Positions 25,201 through 29,540 of a stretch of 64,000 nt of DNA are shown piece after piece. The notes beneath the pieces were generated by a model, which did not search any database, was not told the DNA's origin, and saw only the letters and a list, made by a program, of their open reading frames with translations. Source of the stretch: Pycnopodia helianthoides (taxonomy: Eukaryota > Echinodermata > Asteroidea > Forcipulatida > Asteriidae); contig CM063254.1 in the NCBI GenBank assembly GCA_032158295.1, positions 7,854,614-7,918,613 on the forward strand. Direction: 5' to 3'. How positions within the stretch are numbered: the stretch's first letter is position 1; each line of letters starts with the position of its first letter. A program made the translations under genes and the position numbers.

Positions 25201-26504
25201 CCGACAGGGCCTGGAGTCCCTAGCAAAGCGAATGAGTGCTCTTTCCCTACACACGGAGCAGCGAGAGGCACCGTTGCTGTACCAACTGAACGAAGAGATG
25301 GTGAGTGTAATGTATTCATGCACTATGTTAATGAGCAGAGGTTGAGCATGCGTACTGCGTAGCTTATAACAAAGCACTCCCGATACTGGCAAGTAATGTC
25401 ACACATGTTCGTTCATTTAGTTGTCCAGAACATTACCAATTGACGACGAGGATGGGATCTCAGACTGTATTAACAACGGGTTACACACCTGCAGAGTTGT
25501 TAATGAAGAGAAGGCTCAGAACACGCCTAAGTCTGGTTCAACCCAATTTGGCATCAAGGTTTGAAGAACAACCATTTGACTCCAACAAAAAGAGAGGAGT
25601 TTCAAACCAGATGAGCAAGTTCGTGTTCTCAGTCTTCCCAACAAGTCTAGTCAAAACAAATGGGACGGTTGGGAAAATAGTTGAAGTGTGTGGAAGTAAA
25701 AGATACTTAGTTAAACTAGGGGACAAAATCAGAAGTGCTCATGTTGACCAGATGATTCCAGCCAAAAATAAACCGAAGACTGAACATGAATACCAATCTC
25801 CTGAGTTTGTGGGTAAAAGTGAGTTTGAAACAACCACATTGGTTGAACCACAAAATTCAGCTAGTACAGATAAAGAGGCAGACTCTAGTCAAAGTGAGGG
25901 TACTAAAACAGTGTCAAACAAACCTTCAAAACTGGAGTCAGCATCTAATCCTGTAATGACCAGAAGATCAGAGAGGATCCGAAAACCAGTTAAGTTAGAT
26001 TTGTAGTTAAAACAAAACAAAAAGCCAGTTTGAACATTTTCAAAAGAAGCAGTTTTATTTCACAAATCATCACTTACGTAAATAACTCCAATAAGGTTTG
26101 TTGATCATTTACTATTTCATTGTGCCACATGTTATGCCACACAAGAGTATGTTTATCCACTGGATACTTAATATTTGTTTTATTCAAGGACACCAAATAT
26201 AGTTTGCAACTAAATCATTGGGTTTTATACTTAAAGGGGAGAGCAGTGTAATGTATTCATACACTATGTTAATGAGCAGAGGTTGAGCATGCGTACTGCA
26301 TAGCTTATAATAAAGCACTCATGATACTGGCAAGTAATGTCACACATGTTCGTTCATTTAGTTGTCCAGAACATTACAGTGCTAACTTCCCCTCCCCTTA
26401 ACTGTCTGATATCGCAGGTGGGTAGTGATAGGAGCAGTCTGGACTCTGGACACAGCAAGAAGAAGAAAACATCCAAGAAGATGGCCAGAATACGTCCTAT
26501 ATGA
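1678..26504 (+). CDS. TRPM: TRPM-family cation channel, 5'-incomplete gene of 22 exons (overview)
   Basis: Joined exons encode about 1,085 residues of a transient receptor potential melastatin channel, a tetrameric cation channel of plasma or organelle membranes. In order: TRPM homology region (residues 1-540, with [22 protein letters not shown] and [15 protein letters not shown]), linker, S1-S4 (610-730), S5 (741-765), pore helix ([15 protein letters not shown]), S6 ([16 protein letters not shown]), TRP helix (DVWKFE), coiled coil (about 945-985) and a lysine-rich tail ending ARIRPI. It resembles the TRPM1/3/6/7 branch more than TRPM2/8, but has no alpha-kinase or NUDT9H domain. Exon phases agree throughout except one frame break in exon 12. 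The N-terminal part of the homology region is not found. Family membership is near certain; the subfamily is inferred from memory of vertebrate sequences. Confidence 0.93.
2010..2310. repeat. CTTCTC hexamer microsatellite
   Basis: About 45 copies of CTTCTC/TTCTCC, a polypurine-polypyrimidine tract in the TRPM intron after window exon 1. The long Glu/Gly and Arg reading frames on its minus strand are artefacts. Such mirror tracts can form triplex DNA. Confidence 0.95.
2903..3080 (+). CDS. TRPM: TRPM exon 2 (homology region)
   Basis: Acceptor TCGTACACAG, donor GTAAGG, phase 0 to 1. It encodes [11 protein letters not shown] through [18 protein letters not shown] to [17 protein letters not shown] is the family signature found as HFILADNG in TRPM6/7. 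Confidence 0.92.
4134..4302 (+). CDS. TRPM: TRPM exon 3 (homology region, CDGSGRA motif)
   Basis: Phase 1 to 2. Encodes [18 protein letters not shown] and [18 protein letters not shown]. The VxCDGSGRAxDILxFAH block is one of the most conserved TRPM sequences. Donor GTAAGT. Confidence 0.94.
4440..4818. mobile_element. MITE family D copy
   Basis: Shares long blocks with 54573-54958 (AACCTGTGAAAATTTCA, CCACGCAGGAA, CTGAGAAACGTTTC, GAGTCATTACCAA) and ends CCTTTAAA. No coding capacity. Confidence 0.7.
4817..5150. mobile_element. MITE family D copy with TTAAAGG ends
   Basis: Left end TTTAAAGGGTGTGTACAACA is mirrored by ATTACCAATGTTGTACATGT plus CTTTAAAG at the right end. Internal blocks (CACAGGTTTGTTATTTCATG, AGTGCGGATACTAGTCTTTG) recur at 63655-64000. 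Confidence 0.75.
5194..5332 (+). CDS. TRPM: TRPM exon 4
   Basis: Phase 2 to 0, acceptor TTTGTTTTGACAG, donor GTAAGA. Encodes [19 protein letters not shown] through [17 protein letters not shown], aligning with the LREQLLVTIQKTF..MECMKKKEL segment of TRPM6/7. Confidence 0.9.
5590..5712 (+). mobile_element. tRNA-like SINE fragment, family C
   Basis: CCGAACAAAGATATTGACAA precedes a tRNA-like head: box A-like TAGCTCAGTTGG and box B-like GTTTCAAGTTC. Related copies at 14962, 16904 and 21133. It lies inside an intron in gene orientation, so a functional tRNA is unlikely. Confidence 0.65.
5866..5938 (+). CDS. TRPM: TRPM exon 5
   Basis: 73 bases, phase 0 to 1. Encodes [25 protein letters not shown], matching VTVFRMGSEG..DIxxAILTALLKG. 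The acceptor is preceded by a run of about 30 T. Confidence 0.92.
6655..6755 (+). CDS. TRPM: TRPM exon 6
   Basis: Phase 1 to 0. Encodes [20 protein letters not shown], the counterpart of the LSLALAWNRVDIARSQIF block. Acceptor TTGATGTTAG, donor GTGAGT. Confidence 0.93.
7083..7217 (+). CDS. TRPM: TRPM exon 7
   Basis: 45 residues, phase 0. Encodes [20 protein letters not shown] then [20 protein letters not shown], matching [24 protein letters not shown]..FLTIxRLEELYN of TRPM6/7. Confidence 0.93.
7242..7385. mobile_element. MITE family E fragment
   Basis: Contains the family blocks TGCTTACCAGAATAAGGTTG and TGTGACTGGTATCCTGCT seen in full at 54293-54485. Confidence 0.65.
7408..7461 (+). CDS. TRPM: TRPM exon 8 (54-base exon)
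   Basis: 18 residues ([18 protein letters not shown]), phase 0. Small and little conserved, but acceptor, donor and phase fit between exons 7 and 9. It corresponds to the variable LLVRDVKK segment. Confidence 0.8.
8078..8470. repeat. Block of TACTGTAGT-type inverted repeats
   Basis: About 390 bases built from TACTGTAGTAAAAC, CTACAGTTTTACT and variants in both orientations, an AT-rich nested-palindrome repeat next to the recombinase fragment. Confidence 0.75.
8436..8930 (-). pseudogene. Decayed DUF3504/Crypton-type tyrosine recombinase fragment
   Basis: On the minus strand 8916-8584 reads [20 protein letters not shown] .. [10 protein letters not shown] .. [13 protein letters not shown] .. 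[12 protein letters not shown] second frame continues with [20 protein letters not shown] (within 8436-8693). From memory this is the order of the DUF3504 domain of KCTD1, QRICH1, ZMYM and Crypton recombinases (EVRKxDG, RHLKE, GKGK, SPxxLxxxxW, RGxENxRxL). The frame break and lack of flanking coding sequence mark it as a remnant within the intron between TRPM exons 8 and 9. Confidence 0.72.
9053..9170. repeat. Nested palindrome with G runs and KpnI-like cores
   Basis: GGCAAATGGTACCCGAGGC .. GAGGGTACCATTTGCCCCC is followed after a G run by its reverse complement. Each arm is itself an inverted repeat around GGTACC, giving a cruciform of cruciforms. About 260 bases from the end of the recombinase fragment. 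Confidence 0.85.
9366..9516 (+). CDS. TRPM: TRPM exon 9
   Basis: Phase 0 to 1. Encodes [20 protein letters not shown] and then a Ser/Leu-rich stretch; [15 protein letters not shown] aligns with the ISLIDIGLVxEYLMG helix of TRPM6/7. Donor GTGAGT. The intron before it (7462-9365) holds the DUF3504 fragment and a palindrome. Confidence 0.88.
10414..10573 (+). CDS. TRPM: TRPM exon 10
   Basis: Phase 1 to 2. A low-conservation first half is followed by [19 protein letters not shown], matching the FPFHELMVWAVLMKR helix that opens the pre-S1 helical region. Confidence 0.88.
10690..10942. mobile_element. MITE family G fragment
   Basis: Blocks CCAGAGATGCAGTTGTTATC, GTAGACACTGTATTCAGCTG and CCAATCTATGAC recur at 11945, 19428 and 62236. 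Confidence 0.75.
11008..11145 (+). CDS. TRPM: TRPM exon 11
   Basis: Phase 2 to 2. Encodes [20 protein letters not shown] then [15 protein letters not shown], matching [20 protein letters not shown]..YKAMA of TRPM6/7. The donor GTAAAT is weaker than its neighbours; read past it, the frame meets a stop almost at once. Confidence 0.88.
11547..11673. mobile_element. 127-bp inverted-repeat element
   Basis: Ends GTAGTGACTCTGTC and GACGGCGTCACTAC; inner arms AACCGGCCGTTTAAAACC and GGTTTTAAACGGCCGGTT are exact complements. GC-rich centre, no coding capacity. MITE of unknown superfamily. Confidence 0.8.
11748..11891 (+). CDS. TRPM: TRPM exon 12, with frame break in a T7 run
   Basis: The exon enters in phase 2 and encodes [18 protein letters not shown], matching FGQLAVELLDQSYKQDE. 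After the T7 run at 11803-11809 the entry frame stops at 11821-11823, while the frame that matches the family ([20 protein letters not shown]) continues to the donor GTGAGT and into exon 13. The exon is 144 bases; flanking phases need one more or two fewer. A homopolymer indel in the assembly is likeliest; a real null allele cannot be excluded. Confidence 0.87.
11945..12360. mobile_element. MITE family G copy
   Basis: Starts with AGGTAGGGTCATAGATTGGT and carries ATGCGGTTGTCACCTCGCTA, GTAGACACTGTATTCAGCTG. Members have inverted ends of the form AAAGGCAGGGTCATAGATTGGT-like (shortened here). Confidence 0.75.
12651..12902 (+). mobile_element. SINE family A copy
   Basis: tRNA-like head with GGTTGGCGCAGTG and GCGGTTCGAATGTGG, body GGTTTTCCCTGGAATAATTC, tail GGCTTCACAACCAGAATAAA then GAAATG repeats. 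Other copies at 26571 and 55455. Confidence 0.85.
13081..13293 (+). CDS. TRPM: TRPM exon 13 (pre-S1 and start of S1)
   Basis: 71 residues, phase 0. [20 protein letters not shown] matches DFIAHTCSQMLLTDMWMG; then a hydrophobic re-entrant-like stretch ([19 protein letters not shown]) corresponding to the GILLPP segment; ends [13 protein letters not shown], the start of S1 (APIVKFWFYT in TRPM7). Confidence 0.93.
13455..13880. mobile_element. AATATAAGCCGC-type repeat
   Basis: TTGGACTATAAGCCGCCCGG at the left and CAGAATATAAGCCGCTGAGC at the right bracket GAGGTCGG-containing sequence. The motif is common in non-autonomous repeats of several animals; assignment to a superfamily is not attempted. 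Confidence 0.55.
13976..14384 (+). mobile_element. SINE family B copy (tRNA-Leu-derived)
   Basis: Head GTCGTGGCCGAGCG .. GAGCACCGGACTCATGCTCT .. GTGTGGGTTCGAGTCCCGAT has the layout of a class II tRNA with long variable arm, close to tRNA-Leu(CAA). Body GCTGCGTCCTTCGGATGGGA, AATGCACGTAAAAGAACCCA; 3' end GAGCGCTATATA. Confidence 0.88.
14782..14910 (+). CDS. TRPM: TRPM exon 14 (S1-S2)
   Basis: 43 residues, phase 0. [19 protein letters not shown] completes S1; [18 protein letters not shown] is S2, matching EWIVISYIxxLxxEKxRE. Confidence 0.93.
14962..15082 (+). mobile_element. tRNA-like SINE fragment, family C
   Basis: CCCCGAACAAAGATATTGAC then AAAGCTCAGTTGGTAAAG and GGAGGTTGCAGGTTCAAATC. Lies 52 bases after TRPM exon 14. 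Confidence 0.7.
15175..15426 (+). CDS. TRPM: TRPM exon 15 (S3-S4)
   Basis: 84 residues, phase 0. [20 protein letters not shown] is S3 (EYWNVTDLIAI in TRPM6/7); [20 protein letters not shown] is S4; [13 protein letters not shown] is the S4-S5 linker (KYLGPYVMMIGKM). Donor GTAAGA. Confidence 0.95.
15882..16074. repeat. GATA tetranucleotide microsatellite
   Basis: About 48 GATA units with a few interruptions in the intron between TRPM exons 15 and 16. The Tyr-Leu-Ser-Ile reading frame on the minus strand is an artefact. Confidence 0.97.
16100..16208 (+). mobile_element. LINE/SINE 3' tail
   Basis: TTGTAAAGCGCCTGGGAGCA .. TTTGGCGCTATATAAATGTG followed by a TTA/ATT run, the typical 3' end of L2/CR1-type elements and of SINEs that borrow their tail. 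Confidence 0.65.
16209..16290. repeat. Second GATA microsatellite
   Basis: About 20 GATA units. It follows the ATT-rich LINE tail on one side and abuts the 3' end of an antisense LINE fragment on the other. Confidence 0.95.
16291..16800 (-). mobile_element. 5'-truncated LINE fragment (RT C-terminus)
   Basis: Minus strand 16798-16550 reads [40 protein letters not shown] and [16 protein letters not shown], the usual ending of non-LTR reverse transcriptases (HxYxTR .. GxxxWNSLP .. FKKxLKxxLL). The stop is followed by about 250 bases of 3' sequence running into the GATA tract. Confidence 0.75.
16904..16968 (+). mobile_element. tRNA-like SINE fragment, family C (5' part only)
   Basis: CCCCCGAACAACGGTATTGA .. 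GGGAGACCGCCAACATAG is the leader found at 5590 and 14962, cut before the tRNA-like head. Confidence 0.6.
17468..17760 (+). mobile_element. Composite SINE: family B head, family M tail
   Basis: A tRNA-Leu-like head (GCGCATATGCCCGATCAG .. GTGTGGGTAGAATCCCGG) is joined to CTACCAGCCAGTTG .. CAGCCCAAATCAG .. CACCTTGAAGTGGCC, the 3' part seen at 22092 and, inverted, at 63455. Confidence 0.7.
17903..18083 (+). CDS. TRPM: TRPM exon 16 (S5 and pore helix)
   Basis: Phase 0 to 1. [20 protein letters not shown] is S5. The pore helix and filter region read [20 protein letters not shown]. The canonical TRPM1/3/6/7 version is NIFYMPYWMIYGEVFAD, so the first acidic filter position is Asn here and the next acidic residue is shifted. 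Confidence 0.94.
18583..18929. mobile_element. Foldback element built of TCCGAAGG units
   Basis: The left half carries repeated GTCCGAAGGTTC in direct orientation, the right half GAACCTTCGGAC in inverse; ends are CGATAGTCCGAAGGT and ACCTTCGGACTATCG. The centre has TCGACGATAAGG / TCGACGATCGAACC. A foldback transposon of about 347 bp with internally repeated inverted ends. Confidence 0.85.
18990..20040. mobile_element. Family D MITE interrupted by nested elements
   Basis: GGCAGGATATACTTTTGTTA .. ACTAGTATCCTCACTTGGTG at the left is mirrored by CACCAAGTGAGGATACTGGT .. CAATTACCCA at the right end. Between lie a family G MITE (19428-19832) and part of the palindrome seen in full at 48419-48594. 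Confidence 0.6.
19428..19832. mobile_element. MITE family G copy
   Basis: Inverted ends GGAGGTCATAGATTGGTAT and AACCAATCTATGACCCTGCC. Internal CGTGGATGGATTTGACGTTC and AGACACTGTATTCAGCTGAA as in the other copies. Confidence 0.8.
20198..20330 (+). CDS. TRPM: TRPM exon 17 (outer pore loop and S6)
   Basis: Phase 1 to 2. A short turret with two cysteines (DCDPSQTNC), as expected for the conserved TRPM loop disulfide, precedes S6 [24 protein letters not shown]. Confidence 0.94.
20671..20880 (+). mobile_element. SINE family B copy, 3'-truncated
   Basis: TTTCGTGACTGAGCAG .. GCGCATCGGACTCAAGACCT .. GTGTGGGTTCGAATCCCAGT. In the intron between TRPM exons 17 and 18. Confidence 0.75.
21133..21200 (+). 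mobile_element. tRNA-like SINE fragment, family C
   Basis: GCGTGTTAATCCGGAGGTCG then ATGGTTCAAATCCCACTCTA; the D-arm half is missing. Confidence 0.6.
21422..21612 (+). CDS. TRPM: TRPM exon 18 (TRP helix)
   Basis: Phase 2 to 1. [20 protein letters not shown] carries the TRP helix (NQVWKFQRYQL in TRPM6/7), then [20 protein letters not shown] corresponds to the FHxRPxLPPPxIIxSH segment. Confidence 0.94.
22092..22440 (+). mobile_element. SINE-like family M, interrupted by an hAT-like element
   Basis: CAAGTTGGGAAGGTAGTGCG .. CCATGCCTACATCCTTACGA .. CAGCCCAAATCAGTTAAGTG .. CCTTGAAGTGGCC. A reverse copy at 63455-63650 lacks the insert and so shows the empty site. Confidence 0.75.
22193..22324. mobile_element. 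132-bp hAT-like element made of GGTCTC repeats
   Basis: Ends CAGTGTTGT and ACAACACTG, exact inverted repeats, are flanked by perfect 8-bp direct repeats CTCCTGTT (22185-22192 and 22325-22332), the hAT signature. Almost the whole interior is GGTCTCGG / GGTCTCGGACCTCCA units. A right end of the same kind (ACTCGACTACAACACTG) occurs at 1534-1550. Confidence 0.85.
22480..22612 (+). CDS. TRPM: TRPM exon 19 (post-TRP helices)
   Basis: Phase 1 to 2. The acceptor used is AATATCTAG at 22478-22479: the closer AG downstream would give stops, while this one reads [20 protein letters not shown] and ends ERLSQLEI. It corresponds to the FEEQCVEEYFREKxx region and the start of the coiled coil. Confidence 0.85.
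23416..23570 (+). CDS. TRPM: TRPM exon 20 (coiled coil)
   Basis: Phase 2 to 1. [20 protein letters not shown] continues the heptad pattern begun by RLSQLEI; this is the place of the tetramerising TRPM coiled coil. The rest ([20 protein letters not shown]) is not conserved. Confidence 0.85.
25143..25300 (+). CDS. TRPM: TRPM exon 21 (C-terminal tail)
   Basis: Phase 1 to 0. Encodes a charged tail ([20 protein letters not shown] .. [21 protein letters not shown]). Acceptor TTTCTCTCTAG. The donor is GTGAGT, but only GTGAG is host sequence: the next base is the first base of a retrotransposon LTR at 25306. Confidence 0.82.
25306..26378 (+). mobile_element. Internally deleted Ty3/gypsy-type LTR element in a TRPM intron
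   Basis: Two 131-bp direct repeats (25306-25436 and 26247-26377) begin TGTAATGTATTC and end AACATTAC; I count five differences. The leader ACGACGAGGATGGGATC follows the 5' LTR and a polypurine tract (AAAGGGGAGAG) precedes the 3' LTR. Everything from gag to most of integrase is gone. Inserted in gene orientation five bases after the exon 21 donor. Confidence 0.88.
25440..26006 (+). pseudogene. Retrotransposon integrase C-terminal remnant
   Basis: An open frame of 188 codons. [20 protein letters not shown] matches the G.SPAELLMGRRLRTRLD segment near the integrase C-terminus of gypsy elements; [19 protein letters not shown] resembles the following chromodomain-like/GPY-F region, and [16 protein letters not shown] a typical basic end. 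The first codons are the fused leader, so no complete protein is made. Defective cellular retroelement. Confidence 0.8.
26418..26504 (+). CDS. TRPM: TRPM exon 22 (terminal coding exon)
   Basis: 28 codons plus TGA, phase 0. Encodes [20 protein letters not shown] then KMARIRPI and stop. The basic stretch could be a phosphoinositide- or calmodulin-binding patch, but nothing in the sequence proves it. A SINE copy begins 66 bases after the stop. Confidence 0.82.
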   Translation: MGSDRSSLDSGHSKKKKTSKKMARIRPI

Positions 26505-26570
26505 CACAGGAGATACCTCTGAGAAGGAGTTCACCTTTTAAGGTTGAAGATCATACAAACCAGAACTTCG

Positions 26571-26850
26571 GGTGGTTGTGTTGGCATGGTGGTATCTTTC
26601 CTTGCCTTCTCCCTCTAGGAACTTGGTTCAAACCCTACTATGTGGGCACTATGTGGATTGGGTTTTCAGTCCTTACCTGATTGCGTGGGTTTTCCCTGGA
26701 ATAAGTCTCTGGGGTTTTCCTCCCACGTCTAAAACTTAATCTTCCTTCCTCTCTCCATGGGGATACTTGGCTAGTAGCCTATACTGATTGAGTTCGCTCT
26801 TTTGACAATTGGCTTCACAACCATGACAGCCAGAATTAACAAACATAAAT
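26571..26850 (+). mobile_element. SINE family A copy in the TRPM 3' region
   Basis: GGTTGTGTTGGCATGG .. TGATTGCGTGGGTTTTCCCT .. TTGGCTTCACAACCATGACA. It begins 66 bases after the stop codon and probably lies in the 3' untranslated region. Its tail has lost the AATAAA seen in other copies. Confidence 0.85.
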
Positions 26851-27589
26851 TATAATATAAAAAATAAGTAAAAAAAAGAGTAAGATTTTAAAAATATTTT
26901 TTATATTTTAATATTTTCACTTTTCAAACTAATGTGTGCGAAGTTTGGTTTTTAGGAGTGCAAAAGGCTCCCCTCAATAATTTAAAGAGAGCGGTTAACA
27001 GCTTAGGCATAGCTTTCAAAAAAAGACGGAATTTGAATCCTGAGTTGCGCTTGAAAGTCTCCAACTCTTTTTGTGCTAATCATAACTAGAATTGCAAAAT
27101 TATATTGGCAACGGGGATTACATTTTCTAATTGAAAAATTGATAAAATGCACGGGCATTACATAGACGTTGAGTTTTATAATTTAATTAGTTTTGATACT
27201 CAATACGAATGTTTTTGGCTCACTTTCTTATTCTTAGAAAAGTAACTTTTGTACCAGATGCGAAATTAAGTTAATGTAAGGCACTCCCCCCCCCAAGAAA
27301 TAATATGTAATGTCTTTGAACGACGGTAATTAATTTTTAAAGAATAGAAACACTGACAAGGAAATCTTAACCAGGCATTTTGAATGTTTTGGATTTCATC
27401 TTGGGGCAAGGGTTCTGAGCGGGGGAGGCTAGAACCCCCCCTGCCCGCCTCTGTCTCTTTGAACTTGTCAAAAGAAATACATTGCGATAACAGACCAGAT
27501 TCTTAGGTTGGTACCTGGGTCAAATTAATTTCGTACAGCTGCTTAAGCAGAATAATAATGCTTAGGCCTAAACAATTTCCGCGATGCGT

Positions 27590-27990
27590 AAAATATTAAA
27601 AAAAAGTCTCTACCACAAAACAAAAAAGTTTCCGCCCCCCAATAAAAGTGAAGTTTCCGACCCGACAAAAATTGCCCCCCCCCAAAAAAAGGCGCCGCCC
27701 CTCAAATAAAAAAAGTCTTCACCAACAAACACAAAAAGCCGCGTGAAAAAAAACGCCACCATAAAGAAGGTCGCCCCAAAACAAATAAAAAATTCGTCTC
27801 AACAAAAAAATCACCGCCCCTTCCCCCCCCAAAAGGCGCCGCCAAAAGTAAAAAGAAAAGTTGCTGCCCTTCTAAAAAAGTTGCTGGCCTCCTAAAAACT
27901 TCGCCGCGTAAACCAAAAAGTCGCCGCCAAAAGGAAAGTCGCTACCAAAATAAAAATCACCGGTTGAAGAAAAAGGTCGCCGTGTTTTGT
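27590..27990. repeat. Degenerate low-complexity block (A runs plus GTCGCCGCC)
   Basis: Irregular alternation of A-rich stretches with GTCGCCGC, GGCGCCGCC and C runs, period near 20 bases. On inspection it looks like a decayed minisatellite. Confidence 0.6.
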
Positions 27991-28296
27991 CCATTATTGA
28001 ACACCATAGAAAAAGGATTGTTAAAAAACGAAAGGCCCAACAAATTAAACGATAATGTGAGCAAATAACTTTACGAAATTTCCCCGCCCCCTCCCCCAAT
28101 TAAAAAAATAATAATATCATTATTTGTATTTTTTAACGTCGACGGCTAAAAAACGCAACAAACAATTTTAACGTGAAGTAGAGCAAATACAATTTTTTCT
28201 ATCTCTCTTTTTTGTTTTCTTCTCGTTTTTCCTTCGGTTGCTCGGCCAGATCGGCTGCCATATAGTTCCCTTCAGGTTTGGCGACCGACTCACAGC

Positions 28297-28608
28297 ATGT
28301 CCTCCCCTGTCTCGATCCCTAGCGCCACGGGCCCTGTCCCTTTAGGGGAGGATCCAATCACACTGGTGCCAGCGAGCAATAACTCAAGAAGGACTTGGCA
28401 TAATCCAAACTTGGTGTGTGAATTGGTCTTGGGATCCCCTATCATTTATGGCCTAAGAAATGGACTGTCTTGTGGGACATTTTTGTTTACCAAGCACGAC
28501 TCGGTCAAGGCAGTATTACTGAAGTCATCTATGCAAATCTATATGTATTGTGTGTGTACTGTTTCTCAAAGAGACATTTTATTTAACGTGTGTGACAATT
28601 TTTCATAG
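28297..28608 (+). other. Unassigned open frame, 103 codons
   Basis: MSSPVSIPSATGPVPLGEDP is followed by SNNSRRTWHNPNLVCELVLG, then low-complexity Cys/Val-rich sequence. The first third is GC-rich compared with its surroundings and follows a pyrimidine tract, so it may be a real first exon or a retroelement leader. I do not recognise it. Confidence 0.2.
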
Positions 28609-28732
28609 AAAAACATAATGAAAAAGGTAAAATTTAAAACAATATTTTGTATCTGAAAAAAATCATTGGCGATGTAATTGTGGCAATCTTTATGCAGCTT
28701 CTAACAACTTTCTCTTTTCACTTGGTAGCCTA

Positions 28733-29072
28733 TGTGCTAAAGGCAGGGTACACTTTTGGTAATTGTCAAAGAACAGTATCCTCACTTGGTGTATCCCAAC
28801 ATAATTATGCATAACATAACAAACCCGTGAAAATGTGGGTTCAATTTTGTCATCGAAGTTGCAAGAAAATAATGAAAGAAAAAACACCCTTGTTACATAG
28901 AATTGTGTGCTTTCAAATGCTTGATGAAAGGCTTCAGCCTTTCTCTGATTCAAATTTTGGGGTGAAAAATTACCTCAACATCAAAAGCTCTCCAGTGCTC
29001 TTTACCAAGTAAGTTTTTATGGTCATTAACTTGTGGAGTAATTACCAAAAGTATACCCTGCATTTAAGACAT
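28733..29072. mobile_element. MITE family D copy
   Basis: Ends AAAGGCAGGGTACACTTTTG and CCAAAAGTATACCCTGCATT are inverted repeats; right flank TTAA. Internal ATCCTCACTTGGTGTATCCC and CAAGTAAGTTTTTATGGTCA as in sister copies. Confidence 0.8.
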
Positions 29073-29079
29073 CTTGGCC

Positions 29080-29225
29080 CAATACTAGACTTAGTACTAG
29101 ACTAAGGTTATCAGCCAAAATATCATGTCACACATACAATTTGTGACTGGTATCCTGCTCATTTTTGCTCGCAGCAAATTGCTCAGTATTTTCTGCTGAA
29201 GCAGCTCTATGAATGTTAGCCCAGC
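29080..29225. mobile_element. MITE family E copy, partial
   Basis: ATCATGTCACACATACAATT, TGTGACTGGTATCCTGCTCA and AAGCAGCTCTATGAATG, as in 54293-54485. Confidence 0.65.
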
Positions 29226-29384
29226 TCTAGACAGCATTTTGTACTAGATATGTGGCAGTGTACCCCCCTCTCTTTGCTATTGTGTTGTGGGATTCGGGTT
29301 AGAGAGGTACTTCTGTACAAGATGAGAAGAGTGTGTTAAAGTATGGGAACATTAATTGGGAGGGGGAGGGGACACCCTCTGCCA

Positions 29385-29540
29385 CAAACGAGCAGGGTAT
29401 ACTAGAATGGCATGGGTCGTGGGTTCGAATCCCACCTCAGTAGTATGCCTGTGGATTTTTCCCCACAGAGCTCAGCGTGGGGGTTGGGTCGGGAACACTG
29501 GGTGTACAGGACTTGGCACATCTGTGTAGGATGGTTGGTT
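29385..29540 (+). mobile_element. tRNA-derived SINE, family I
   Basis: GAATGGCATGGGTCGTGGGT then TCGAATCCCACC (box B) and GCCTGTGGATTTTTCCCC. Related copies at 39010 (reverse), 47340, 56220 and 60730. Confidence 0.65.

Noticed and set aside
25440..26006. Additional TRPM coding exon
   Set aside because: Its sequence is retrotransposon integrase C-terminus and it lies between two LTRs; exons 21 and 22 join in phase without it.
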